Source: Paenibacillus sp. (GTDB lineage: Bacteria; Bacillota; Bacilli; Paenibacillales; NBRC-103111). From it: a stretch of DNA of 11,591 nt. The translations under genes were made by a program, and so were the position numbers. Positions 1 to 7,774 of the stretch are shown here, one piece after another (the stretch's first letter is position 1; each line of letters starts with the position of its first letter). Location: contig JARBUQ010000079.1 in the NCBI GenBank assembly GCA_029239545.1, positions 1 to 11,591 of the forward strand. The letters run 5' to 3'. The notes under the pieces are model-generated. The model saw only the letters and a program-made list of their open reading frames with translations. It was not told where the DNA came from and searched no databases.

Positions 1-377
1 TTGAGGATACTGCCGTTGCTGTTTTGGGCTATAAGAACGGAGCGCTTGGAGTACTCGAGATGACAACAACGGCTTACAAGCAGCCCGAGCATCAGATTAT
101 TATCCATGGGGATAAGGGCACGGTTATTCTGAAGGGCGATGTAATCACGACTTTGGATATTGTTGGAGAGTCTGTGGAAATACCAGAATTTCCTGTGGAA
201 TCCGGGAGAGAAGGGCATCGGCTGCAGATAGAAGATATGGTACTGGCTATTCAGGAAGACAGAGAGCCGATTATATCTGGGGAAGATGCGAGAGCAGGAC
301 TTGCACTGATATGGGGCACATATGACTCGTCCAAGCAGGGTCAAGAAATTCGATTCGAACAGGAGCTGGAACATTGA
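1..377 (+). CDS. Gfo/Idh/MocA family oxidoreductase, C-terminal part (5' end outside window)
   Basis: This is the C-terminal end of an NAD(P)-dependent sugar or inositol-type dehydrogenase of the Gfo/Idh/MocA superfamily. The reading frame is open from base 3 (Glu-Asp-Thr-Ala-Val...) to the TGA at 375-377, so the gene begins before the window. The TTG at 24 is internal Leu, not a start. Visible family signatures are a beta-sheet domain reading NGALGVLEMTTTAY, then IIIHGDKGTVILKGD (the 'HG-x-KG-x-V' strand), then EGHRLQIEDMVLAI and the closing GEDARAGLALIWGTYDSSKQG helix. The N-terminal Rossmann fold with the cofactor site is not in view, so substrate and cofactor preference cannot be read. 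Its stop overlaps the start of the next family member by four bases, which implies translational coupling and possibly consecutive steps on the same sugar. The family call is firm; the specific reaction is unknown. Confidence 0.9.
   Translation, partial: EDTAVAVLGYKNGALGVLEMTTTAYKQPEHQIIIHGDKGTVILKGDVITTLDIVGESVEIPEFPVESGREGHRLQIEDMVLAIQEDREPIISGEDARAGLALIWGTYDSSKQGQEIRFEQELEH
361..365 (+). promoter_or_regulatory. Shine-Dalgarno site for the TTG-started oxidoreductase
   Basis: AGGAG lies eight bases before TTG at 374, inside the last codons of the preceding gene. It decides the start: no better initiation codon with a ribosome site is seen nearby, and the Rossmann strand begins four residues later. 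Confidence 0.75.
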
Positions 378-1381
378 TACACGACTTCGCTATTGTTGGC
401 TGTCAACATAGTCATATCTCCATGTTTATTGAGGCCATGCTTAAGGCCGGACATAAATGTGTCGGGATTTATGATTGTGATCCACATGTGTTAGCTGCTT
501 CCCTTGCAGAGAAATATAACATACCGCTCGTGCAGGATGCGGATGAGATTTGGAATTCATCCGCTACGATCATTGGGTCATCCGCCATTAATGACGAGAA
601 AATTGGCATCATTGAAGCCTGCTGCGAGTATGGCAAGCATATCATGCTCGACAAGCCGATTATTACTAACCGCGACGGGTTGAATCGCTTGGAAGCCGTC
701 ATGAATCGGGAGCGGATTCAAATTGGGCTCATGCTAACTTCAAGGGATAAACGCTCTCTCTACACCTTGAAGCAAATGATCAATGCCGGCGAGCTCGGAA
801 CTTTGCTCTCGATCACGATGCGCAAGCCGCATATGCTGAACCCAAATAGCCGTCAACCCTGGCATTTCTCCAAGCTGCAAAATGGTGGCATCATAATGGA
901 TTTATTTATTCATGATTTTGACATTCTGGGCTGGTTGACTGGTCAGGAGGTCGCTTCTACTTCGGCGGTATTAGCAAAGACAATTTTACCGGAATATCCG
1001 GATTTCTACGATGTTGCTGCTGTTCAGACCATTCTGAGTGGTGGTGTTGTAGCGCAGCTATACGCCGATTGGCATACGCCTGAGAAGTGCTGGAGCTATG
1101 GGGACCTTCGCATATTCGTCACAGGGACGCTGGGCAGCGCTGAAATTCGATTAACAGGTGATCCATCGGTCGGACAGGAGGAGTTCTTGTTCACAGTCAT
1201 GCATGCCAGGCCGTTTGCCAAGATTCCGCTCCGATCAGTACCTTCAACAGTTACAGAAGACTTCTTGCACAGAATTGAAGGGAGACCTCATGAGATTACG
1301 CATCATGATTTGCTGGCAGCGTGCCGTGCTGCCGTTGAAGCGGATGAGTGCGCTGTGATCGTAAGAAACAATGGAATGTAA
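374..1381 (+). CDS. Gfo/Idh/MocA family oxidoreductase
   Basis: A complete 335-residue cytoplasmic oxidoreductase of usual family length, expected to oxidise or reduce a sugar or sugar derivative with NAD(P). The N-terminal Rossmann strand reads FAIVGCQHSHI. The usual G-x-G-x-x-G/A loop is replaced by G9-C-Q-H12-S-H14, a variant I recall in a subset of this superfamily. Asp36 in 'IYDCDP' sits where the acidic residue after strand 2 usually binds the adenosine ribose, which favours NAD. The catalytic-lysine motif is D93-K94-P95 (usually EKP). The C-terminal domain has GGIIMDLFIHDFDILGWLTG, with Asp176, His180, Asp181 and Asp183, the conserved G-G-x3-D-x3-H-D-x-D pattern. The start is TTG at 374, overlapping the preceding stop as TTGA, with AGGAG at 361-365 eight bases upstream. 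It is probably co-transcribed with the preceding oxidoreductase and perhaps with the secreted protein that follows. The substrate is not determinable from sequence. Confidence 0.92.
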   Translation: MIHDFAIVGCQHSHISMFIEAMLKAGHKCVGIYDCDPHVLAASLAEKYNIPLVQDADEIWNSSATIIGSSAINDEKIGIIEACCEYGKHIMLDKPIITNRDGLNRLEAVMNRERIQIGLMLTSRDKRSLYTLKQMINAGELGTLLSITMRKPHMLNPNSRQPWHFSKLQNGGIIMDLFIHDFDILGWLTGQEVASTSAVLAKTILPEYPDFYDVAAVQTILSGGVVAQLYADWHTPEKCWSYGDLRIFVTGTLGSAEIRLTGDPSVGQEEFLFTVMHARPFAKIPLRSVPSTVTEDFLHRIEGRPHEITHHDLLAACRAAVEADECAVIVRNNGM

Positions 1382-1394
1382 CACATGTGTCACA
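1377..1394. promoter_or_regulatory. Imperfect 18-bp palindrome, possible operator
   Basis: TGTAACACATGTGTCACA is its own reverse complement except at one symmetric pair. The central ACACATGTGT (1381-1390) is a perfect palindrome. It straddles the stop codon of the upstream oxidoreductase and lies 26 bases before the ATG of the secreted protein. There is no loop and no T-run, so it is not an intrinsic terminator. The half-sites TGTAA/TCACA resemble the dyads bound by many helix-turn-helix regulators. A regulatory role is inference, and I see no convincing -35/-10 pair around it. Confidence 0.3.
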
Positions 1395-1405
1395 ATGATT
1401 CCAAT

Positions 1406-1413
1406 GGGAGGGG
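1406..1413 (+). promoter_or_regulatory. Shine-Dalgarno site for the large secreted protein
   Basis: GGGAGGGG ends six bases before ATG at 1420. It fixes the start, and the encoded N-terminus is a clean signal peptide. Confidence 0.8.
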
Positions 1414-1419
1414 TTAGTT

Positions 1420-4400
1420 ATGATTGGGAAATGGTTCAGGAGGATTCGAATTTACTTAGTCGTATTGATGATCGTTAGTATGATCCCCATTTACAATTCC
1501 GCTGTTGTATTTGGTGAAACGAACGGTGTATTTTTCGAGGACAACATGACCAGCTTTACTGCAGCAGGATGGAACGTAAGTTCAGTGCCCAGAAACGGTG
1601 TTTACATTACAGACTCCGGCAATTCCAAAGGGAATCCGAATGGAGTGACGATGAAACCGGTCGGCGCCGGTCAATACTTGCTCTATGGCGATCAAGCAGC
1701 AGGCTCCAACTACATAACGATGGCCAAAAACTTTTCTATTGGGTCCGGAGCCTGGAAGTTGAAGTTCGGTGCGCGATTCGCTGATCTGATGACACCGTAC
1801 CAGAACCATGTAAACCGAGGAATCATAATAAGAGTCCATGCGAATGAGAAGCAGTACAGTCTTACCTTCAACGATCAGAACAGGGTGATGTTTTTGGGAT
1901 CGGCGGGAACCTATCAAGATCGGTTAACTATGCCGACTGATAATGCTATCCACGAGTGGAGCATCAACTTTGATGGGATCCAGACGGTGTCGCTCTGGCT
2001 CGATGGCGTCAAGGTGGCCGAGCATGCAGGGATGGGAAGGTCATTGCCTGGGACTACGGATGGCATGATCCTTTATAACATTCCACTGGACTGGCAATCC
2101 GGAACGAATGAAGTGTATTTCGAGCATATGAAGCTGTACCGACCGGCCAATGGAATTACGGTTGATCCCGACACCTTGACCCTATCGCCAGGCTCGTATG
2201 GTGCATTGAACGCAACGGTAGCACCAGCCAATGCTGGAGAGAAAGGTGTGTTATGGTCCAGCTCCGATACGAATATTGCGACAGTTGATGCGAATGGCGT
2301 TGTCTTCGCCATAGCTGAAGGCGATGCTACGATTACTGCTGCAACTGTAGATGGTGGTTATACGGCTGCCGCTGCCATTGCGGTCATTATAGGCGATATA
2401 GGGGTTACAGGTGTAGTGTTGAACCCGACCGAAACGGAGTTGCGTGTCGGTGATCATATCCCGTTGACGGCAACTATACAGCCGATTAATGCAAGCAACA
2501 AGAATGTCCAGTGGTCCAGCAGCAATACGGCTGTAGTGACAATAGATGCTCAAGGGATCCTGACGGGCGTTTCTTCAGGAATAGCGATGATAACGGTAAC
2601 GACTGAGGACGGCGAATTTACAGCCAGTTCATTAGTAGAGGTGAAGCCGCTCCCCGTTAGCGGGATCACGCTAAATAAATCCAAAACAGCTATTACGATA
2701 GGAGGTAGTGAAACTCTAATAGCTAGCGTGCTTCCAGCGCTTGCCACGGATAAAACGGTATTGTGGAGCAGCAGCAATCCGACTGTCGCCACCGTCCAGC
2801 AGGATGGTACCGTTACGGCGATCTCTGTTGGTGATGCAACGGTCACAGCCGTAACTTATGATGGTGGATTCCTGGCCCGTACGAATGTACAGGTACAGAC
2901 CATAGTTGGAACATTATTCGAGGATGACGCTTCAAATTTGCAAACTGCAGGATGGATTCCTGGACCTGTTGCTTTTCCGGTGCCGAATGCATACACGATT
3001 GATTCCAGTGTTTCATCAGGAAATCCGCATCAGCTGCCGCTCAAGCCGGTTCAGCCAGGGCAATATTTGTTCTATGGCGATAAAATAGCGAATGACAATC
3101 GCACTTATTCTGCCATTACGAAAAATGTGCCTATCGGGCCCGGTGCGTGGACATTAGAATTCGATGCACGAATCGCGGATTTGATTACACCGCTCGATAC
3201 CCAGGCCCAGATGGGCATCAATTTTGACATTGTGGCGAATAAGAAGCTTTACCGGGTAACCTTTAACGAACAAGACAAAGTGATCTTCCAAAAGGATTCG
3301 GGCGGTACGTACTATGAGAAGCAGGTAGTCGGACTAACGGATAATGTCCTGCACAAATGGGAAATCGTGTTCGATGGATTTGGTACTTTATCACTCCTGC
3401 GCGATCATATTAAACTAGCGGAATATGAAGGAATCGGACTAACGTCAGCAAAAGTGGACGGGATCACGATTACAAACTTTCCACTGGAGTGGGAATCAGG
3501 CACGAACGAGTTTTATCTGGAGCATCTGAAGCTGATCAAAACGGCGAATAATGTAATTATTCAAGATGATGCTTCGAGCCTCGATACAAGTGGCTGGCAG
3601 GCTGATGCGCCAAGTATAGGAGCTTATGTAACAGACCACTCCAAGTCTAACGGGACACTTGCAGGAATGAAGGCGGTTGATGAGGGGAGATATCTAATCT
3701 ATGGTGACAATCAAGCTACCGTGACGACACAGGTATATCAATCCGTCGAGATTGGCAATCAACCATGGACCTTGGAATTTGATGCGCGAATTGCAAGTCT
3801 GATTACATCTGCGGGCAGTAGTCCTACCAAAGGACTAAGCTTCGAAATTGTGGCTAATAACAAAAAATATAGGTTCACTTTGAATGATAAGAATCAGTTG
3901 CATGTTTTGAAGAATGCTCCGGATTCTTATGAACAGCTTCCAATCACCTTGCCAACAGATGTGAATTTCCATAATTGGAAAATCGGACTGGATGAATATG
4001 GTCGTACATTTGTGGCGTTGGATGGAGTGAAGCTTGGTGTTTTTGCAGAGGCTGGTCTTAGCGTTGCGGAACCGGAACGGATTAGCTTGATCCAGGATTC
4101 CGTTGGAGCTGCGGGAGGTTCAACCGAAGTATATTTGGACAACATCAGAATGGTGACGGATACGCAACCTCTCTGGTATAAACCGTTTCTTAATGGGGTT
4201 ACGATATTGCCTAACTCTGACTCCACATCTGTCGATGCTATTGTCAATGCAGCCGATATCGATCCGCTCTGGATCGCTGATCAGAGCGTTATGCTTCGGG
4301 CTGAACTTTACAAGGAAAATCAATTAATAGCTTGGACGCATCAAGTCGTGGCAGATTCGATCATCCCAATCCACATTAACCCGGAGGGGCAATCTGGTCG

Positions 4401-7400
4401 AATGAAGCTGGATTTGAGACTTATGAAAGACAATTACGAGATTAATAGCTTAACACAAAATATCGAGCTCCGTTCAGTTGTTGAATCGGTGTATGTCGGC
4501 CAAACGATTACAGCAACCGATGACAAAGTGTTTCTCTTCACACAAATGCACGATTTGAAGGATGCACTGGATCAAGACCCGCTTGCTGCTGGGTGGAAGC
4601 AATCTCATTACCAGTATGATGGTTCCCGTGAGGGCGGTGTATTCCTGGAAAATCAGAACGAGTCCACTGCTTTGCAGGTACCTGTTCATCTCCATGGATG
4701 GTTTGGCGTCTATGTAGGGTATATATCCGGTACGCAAGGGTTTTCTATCACGGAAGGAGTCAATGAGCGGACGATTGTGATCGATGGTGCCAAATTCGAT
4801 CCTGCAACCGCTTACGGTGGCAAGGCGGTTTCTGAAGTATATGTTAAAGCGGCTGATTTCAATGGAGAGACGCTGCAGATTGTCCCGGAACCAGGGAAAC
4901 AAGCGAGAATCGCTTATCTCAAGTTCAAAAGCTTGACAGGCAATGAAATCATTATCGCCTCCAAGGCAGATGAAGGGGCAAATGGGAAGAGAGTCATCTA
5001 TAATAACGATGCCAATACCAATATGGCCATCGGAAAGGTCACCAACGAAGCAACCCTGAAAGCTAATGATGTAGATATTTACGCCAATCAGGATGTCGGT
5101 GCGATCTATTACGCTACGGGTACAACATTCCTGACCTTCTACGAAAGTGAGGTTGCTGGAATCCCATATGCGAGCTTGACACCACAGCAGGAATTGCTTA
5201 TGAGAGAAGTTGACAAAAAAATTCGTGATACGACACTTCAGTTCGTAGCGGATGGTAAAAATCCGTTGCAAATCGTGGCACAAAGATCCCAACAAATCGG
5301 AATCGACACATTCGCTTCCCTTAGAGTGAATGCGTTCTATCCTATGAATCTGTATCCATGGCTGAACGGAAACATTTACCCGCAATACGATGCATATCGA
5401 TATTTGACTTACTATGGAGCGCCTCTTGGAAATAATTTAAGTTATGGTTATTCAGCGTTTCGTGAGACTATCGAGGAATTGCTGCTGGAAGCCGCATCCT
5501 TCCAAGGAGTGCAAGGGATCGAGCTCGATTTCAATCGCAATCCTTATGTTTTGGGCTGGGAGCCTGTCATTACGGCCGGATATATAACCCAGTATGGTGT
5601 CGACCCGAAGCTGGAGCATACTCCGGCAGGTGCTCAGCGGTGGATGCAATATCGGGCGAACATATTGACCGATTTCATACGGGAGCTGCGACTGGTATTA
5701 CCGGGTGTTCAAATCTCCGTTCGGGTACCGGATCATGATTATTTCAAGAATGGATTCGATGTTCAAACTTGGATTAATGAAGGCCTCATCGATATACTAG
5801 TTCCATCCTCAGTGAATAGTGAGAAGTTTTGGAGCAATCTTGACGAGTTCGCCGATCTGGTAAGCGGAACGAACGTGAAACTGTATGGCGGCATCAATTT
5901 CAATATCGCTGGAGTAGATTTGTCCAAGCAGGAGGAGGATTTGCTCAAGCGTGGAGTGGCCAGCAATATTTCACGGACAAGTGTTTCCAAAGAGCAGTAT
6001 CTTCTGCGTGCTAACGAGTTCTATGAGGCGGGCTATGATGGCATATACGTGTTCAATAACATTGCTGGTACGAATGCTCTGGGTCTGTTGGGGGACAAGG
6101 TAAAGGTGGAGAAATGGCATGAATTTGCCTACCCTGCAACATGGGTGAATGGCTTGGTTACGACAACCGGTACGCCTAATAGCTTACTATTGAATGATAA
6201 CGCATCCAATCTGACTAGCGCAGCTTGGGGGGTAAGCTCGGCACCGAAGACTGGTGTGTATATTACAGATTCCAGTAATTCCAAGGGGAATCCAAATGCA
6301 ATCAATATGAAGCCGGTTGATGCAGGCCAATATTTGTTCTATGGGGATCATCAAGCAGGAACGAATTACGTCACCATGAATAAAAGCTTTACGATTGGCT
6401 CCGGCGCATGGAGCTTAAAGCTGAATGCACGCATTGTTGATCTGATGACGCCTTTCCAAAATCATATTAATCGAGGGGTTATCTTCAAGATTACAGCGAA
6501 TCAGAAGCATTTCAGTATCACCTTCAATGATCAGAATAAGGTGATGTTCCAAGGGATTGCTTCAAATGTCCAAGACCAGCTTAATATGCCAACCGACCAA
6601 GCTTTCCATGATTGGGAAATCAATTTCGATGGCGATCAAACGCTGTCATTATGGTTGGATGGTGTTAAACTGGTCGAACATTCCGGAATGGGCAGATCAC
6701 TTCCGACAGGTACGGACGGAATGCTGATCTATAACATTCCGCTGGATTGGCAGTCGGGAACAAACGAGGTATATTTCAATTCCATACAATTGACACGAAA
6801 TACGGGTTTCCTCATGCCAACTGGCATCGAGCTTAATAAAACGGAAACGTTGTTGCCAATAGGCGGAACGGAGACGCTGCTTGCTGTGGTCGCACCAATA
6901 ACGGTACCGAGCCAAACGGTACTTTGGAGCACGAATGATCAGAATGTAGTGACAGTGGATGACAACGGGAACATCACAGCGCTCTCCGAAGGGGTGGCCT
7001 ATGTCACAGCAACAACAGCAATTGGCGGGCTGACAACAGCAGCCAAAGTGATCGTTCCTAGTGGTGTTGTAGTGCAACTGAAAGATAGCAACGGAAATCC
7101 ATTGAGTGGAGGAGCCGTAAAATACTATGACGGTGGCTGGAAGGACTTTGGAACAACGGATTCCTCCGGGAGAGCAAGCAAGAATCTGCCTCATAAAGCC
7201 TATACGTTCTCAATCACTTATGCAGGCACTACAAGTCAACAGGCGCAGAATACAGGAAGTAATCCCGTTGTAGAGTTTCAAACGATTAACGTCAAGGTGC
7301 AGCTGAAGGATAGTCAGGGTATTGCGCTTGATAGCGGCGAAGTGAAGTATTATGCGGGAAGCTGGCGAATTCTCGGAACGACTGCCGGAGGAGAGGTTAG

Positions 7401-7734
7401 CAAGGAATTGCTGCCTGGTAATTATTCATTCGGCACGACCTATGAAGGAACGTATAATCAGCAAACGCAGAACACGGGAAGTGATCCCGTAGTCGTTTTT
7501 AACACAGTAAATGTCAAGGTGCAGCTGAAGGATAGCCAGGGCACTGCACTCGATGGCGGCGAAGTGAAATATTATGCGGGAAGATGGCGAACGTTCGGAA
7601 CGACTGCCGGAGGAGAGGTCAGCAAAGAATTGCTGGCAGGTCCCTATTCATTCGGCATGACCTATGTGGGTACGTACACGCAGAAATCGGAAAATACAAC
7701 AGCAATTCAAGTGATTGTGTTTCAGCTTCCATAA
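1420..7734 (+). CDS. Giant secreted multidomain protein with putative TIM-barrel glycoside-hydrolase-like core
   Basis: 2104 residues, probably an extracellular or wall-associated polysaccharide-acting protein. Residues 1-32 are a Sec signal peptide (basic KWFRRIR, hydrophobic YLVVLMIVSMI, possible cleavage after VFG). In order: jelly-roll module A1 (about 38-240); three Big_2 Ig-like domains (about 246-323, 329-408, 413-493, each with the W-S-S-x-x-x-x-V/I-A/V-T-V/I core); jelly-roll modules A2 (about 499-707) and A3 (about 713-912); a beta linker (about 923-1023); a beta domain with LHGWFGVYVGY; a TIM-barrel-like core (about 1210-1580); module A4 (about 1590-1792); Big_2 number 4 (about 1801-1880); and three C-terminal repeats (1882-2104). 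Core landmarks are SLRVNAFY (1300-1307), GIELDFNRNPY with Glu1368 and Asp1370, SVRVP (1433-1437), and YEAGYDGIYVFN (from 1535). I recall the same motif order (S-M-R-M-N-D, E-L-D-F-M-R, V-R-V-P, D-G-I-Y-x-F-N) in uncharacterised glycosidase-like proteins of Planctomycetes and Lentisphaerae. The substrate is unknown. No SLH domain or LPXTG anchor is visible. Confidence 0.85.
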   Translation: MIGKWFRRIRIYLVVLMIVSMIPIYNSAVVFGETNGVFFEDNMTSFTAAGWNVSSVPRNGVYITDSGNSKGNPNGVTMKPVGAGQYLLYGDQAAGSNYITMAKNFSIGSGAWKLKFGARFADLMTPYQNHVNRGIIIRVHANEKQYSLTFNDQNRVMFLGSAGTYQDRLTMPTDNAIHEWSINFDGIQTVSLWLDGVKVAEHAGMGRSLPGTTDGMILYNIPLDWQSGTNEVYFEHMKLYRPANGITVDPDTLTLSPGSYGALNATVAPANAGEKGVLWSSSDTNIATVDANGVVFAIAEGDATITAATVDGGYTAAAAIAVIIGDIGVTGVVLNPTETELRVGDHIPLTATIQPINASNKNVQWSSSNTAVVTIDAQGILTGVSSGIAMITVTTEDGEFTASSLVEVKPLPVSGITLNKSKTAITIGGSETLIASVLPALATDKTVLWSSSNPTVATVQQDGTVTAISVGDATVTAVTYDGGFLARTNVQVQTIVGTLFEDDASNLQTAGWIPGPVAFPVPNAYTIDSSVSSGNPHQLPLKPVQPGQYLFYGDKIANDNRTYSAITKNVPIGPGAWTLEFDARIADLITPLDTQAQMGINFDIVANKKLYRVTFNEQDKVIFQKDSGGTYYEKQVVGLTDNVLHKWEIVFDGFGTLSLLRDHIKLAEYEGIGLTSAKVDGITITNFPLEWESGTNEFYLEHLKLIKTANNVIIQDDASSLDTSGWQADAPSIGAYVTDHSKSNGTLAGMKAVDEGRYLIYGDNQATVTTQVYQSVEIGNQPWTLEFDARIASLITSAGSSPTKGLSFEIVANNKKYRFTLNDKNQLHVLKNAPDSYEQLPITLPTDVNFHNWKIGLDEYGRTFVALDGVKLGVFAEAGLSVAEPERISLIQDSVGAAGGSTEVYLDNIRMVTDTQPLWYKPFLNGVTILPNSDSTSVDAIVNAADIDPLWIADQSVMLRAELYKENQLIAWTHQVVADSIIPIHINPEGQSGRMKLDLRLMKDNYEINSLTQNIELRSVVESVYVGQTITATDDKVFLFTQMHDLKDALDQDPLAAGWKQSHYQYDGSREGGVFLENQNESTALQVPVHLHGWFGVYVGYISGTQGFSITEGVNERTIVIDGAKFDPATAYGGKAVSEVYVKAADFNGETLQIVPEPGKQARIAYLKFKSLTGNEIIIASKADEGANGKRVIYNNDANTNMAIGKVTNEATLKANDVDIYANQDVGAIYYATGTTFLTFYESEVAGIPYASLTPQQELLMREVDKKIRDTTLQFVADGKNPLQIVAQRSQQIGIDTFASLRVNAFYPMNLYPWLNGNIYPQYDAYRYLTYYGAPLGNNLSYGYSAFRETIEELLLEAASFQGVQGIELDFNRNPYVLGWEPVITAGYITQYGVDPKLEHTPAGAQRWMQYRANILTDFIRELRLVLPGVQISVRVPDHDYFKNGFDVQTWINEGLIDILVPSSVNSEKFWSNLDEFADLVSGTNVKLYGGINFNIAGVDLSKQEEDLLKRGVASNISRTSVSKEQYLLRANEFYEAGYDGIYVFNNIAGTNALGLLGDKVKVEKWHEFAYPATWVNGLVTTTGTPNSLLLNDNASNLTSAAWGVSSAPKTGVYITDSSNSKGNPNAINMKPVDAGQYLFYGDHQAGTNYVTMNKSFTIGSGAWSLKLNARIVDLMTPFQNHINRGVIFKITANQKHFSITFNDQNKVMFQGIASNVQDQLNMPTDQAFHDWEINFDGDQTLSLWLDGVKLVEHSGMGRSLPTGTDGMLIYNIPLDWQSGTNEVYFNSIQLTRNTGFLMPTGIELNKTETLLPIGGTETLLAVVAPITVPSQTVLWSTNDQNVVTVDDNGNITALSEGVAYVTATTAIGGLTTAAKVIVPSGVVVQLKDSNGNPLSGGAVKYYDGGWKDFGTTDSSGRASKNLPHKAYTFSITYAGTTSQQAQNTGSNPVVEFQTINVKVQLKDSQGIALDSGEVKYYAGSWRILGTTAGGEVSKELLPGNYSFGTTYEGTYNQQTQNTGSDPVVVFNTVNVKVQLKDSQGTALDGGEVKYYAGRWRTFGTTAGGEVSKELLAGPYSFGMTYVGTYTQKSENTTAIQVIVFQLP
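1531..2139 (+). repeat. Jelly-roll module A1, near-duplicate of module A4
   Basis: Codes a beta-sandwich, concanavalin-like module whose partner lies at 6187-6795. From the shared Asp codons (1540 and 6196) to the shared Leu codons (2134 and 6790) the two copies have the same length with no net gap. They share long stretches such as GVYITDS-NSKGNPN, MKPV-AGQYL-YGD, TFNDQN-VMF, LWLDGVK, GMGRSLP and NIPLDWQSGTNEVYF. Modules A2 and A3 are clearly more diverged. A binding role for carbohydrate is inferred from fold type and context. Confidence 0.7.
2914..3540 (+). repeat. Jelly-roll module A2
   Basis: Second copy of the beta-sandwich module, beginning LFEDDASNLQTAGW and ending SGTNEFYLEHLKL. It keeps the landmarks QYLFYGD, GAWTLEFDARIADL, LYRVTFNEQDKVIF and HKWEIVFDG, but carries insertions relative to A1 and A4 (for example around DNRTYSAITKN). 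It follows directly after the third Big_2 domain. Confidence 0.6.
3556..4155 (+). repeat. Jelly-roll module A3
   Basis: Third and most diverged copy of the module in this gene, beginning IIQDDASSLDTSGW and ending STEVYLDNIRM. It retains RYLIYGD, QPWTLEFDARIASL, KKYRFTLNDKNQL and HNWKIGLDEYG. It sits just ahead of the beta linker and core, the same place as the single visible module in the minus-strand paralogue. Confidence 0.6.
6187..6795 (+). repeat. Jelly-roll module A4, near-duplicate of module A1
   Basis: Located just after the putative catalytic core, this copy aligns without a net gap to A1 (1531-2139) and is much closer to it than to A2 or A3. That indicates a within-gene duplication or conversion joining the two ends of the protein. 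It is followed by Big_2 domain number 4, repeating the A-module/Big_2 order seen at the N-terminus. Confidence 0.7.
7063..7731 (+). repeat. Three tandem 222-225-bp repeats encoding the C-terminal surface repeats
   Basis: The repeat units are 7063-7287 (75 codons), 7288-7509 (74 codons) and 7510-7731 (74 codons), ending at the stop codon. Each unit runs V-Q-L-K-D-S-x-G, then GG/SG-x-VKYY-x-G-x-W, then FGTT or LGTT, then SK-L, then a YSF/YTF-x-x-x-Y strand, then QN or EN, then V-x-F. Units 2 and 3 share uninterrupted runs of 23 bases (from 7291 and 7513) and 25 bases (around the GTTAGGEV codons), so they separated recently. Unit 1 has one extra codon in the GTTDSSG turn and is more diverged. 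Such repeats are familiar at the C-termini of Paenibacillus exported proteins. Their role is unproven; surface binding is a guess. Confidence 0.85.
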
Positions 7735-7774
7735 CAAGCAAGATCGGGCATTATTCGAAGGAGCTGCTGAATAA

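Noticed and set aside
24..26. TTG as the start of the first oxidoreductase fragment
   Set aside because: The frame is open upstream and the preceding codons encode EDTAVAV, which continues a conserved Gfo/Idh/MocA strand.
4474..5385. A 303-codon open frame on the minus strand
   Set aside because: It lies wholly within the core of the plus-strand giant protein, which has clear family motifs and matches the paralogue. Its own translation shows no recognisable domain, signal or ribosome site.
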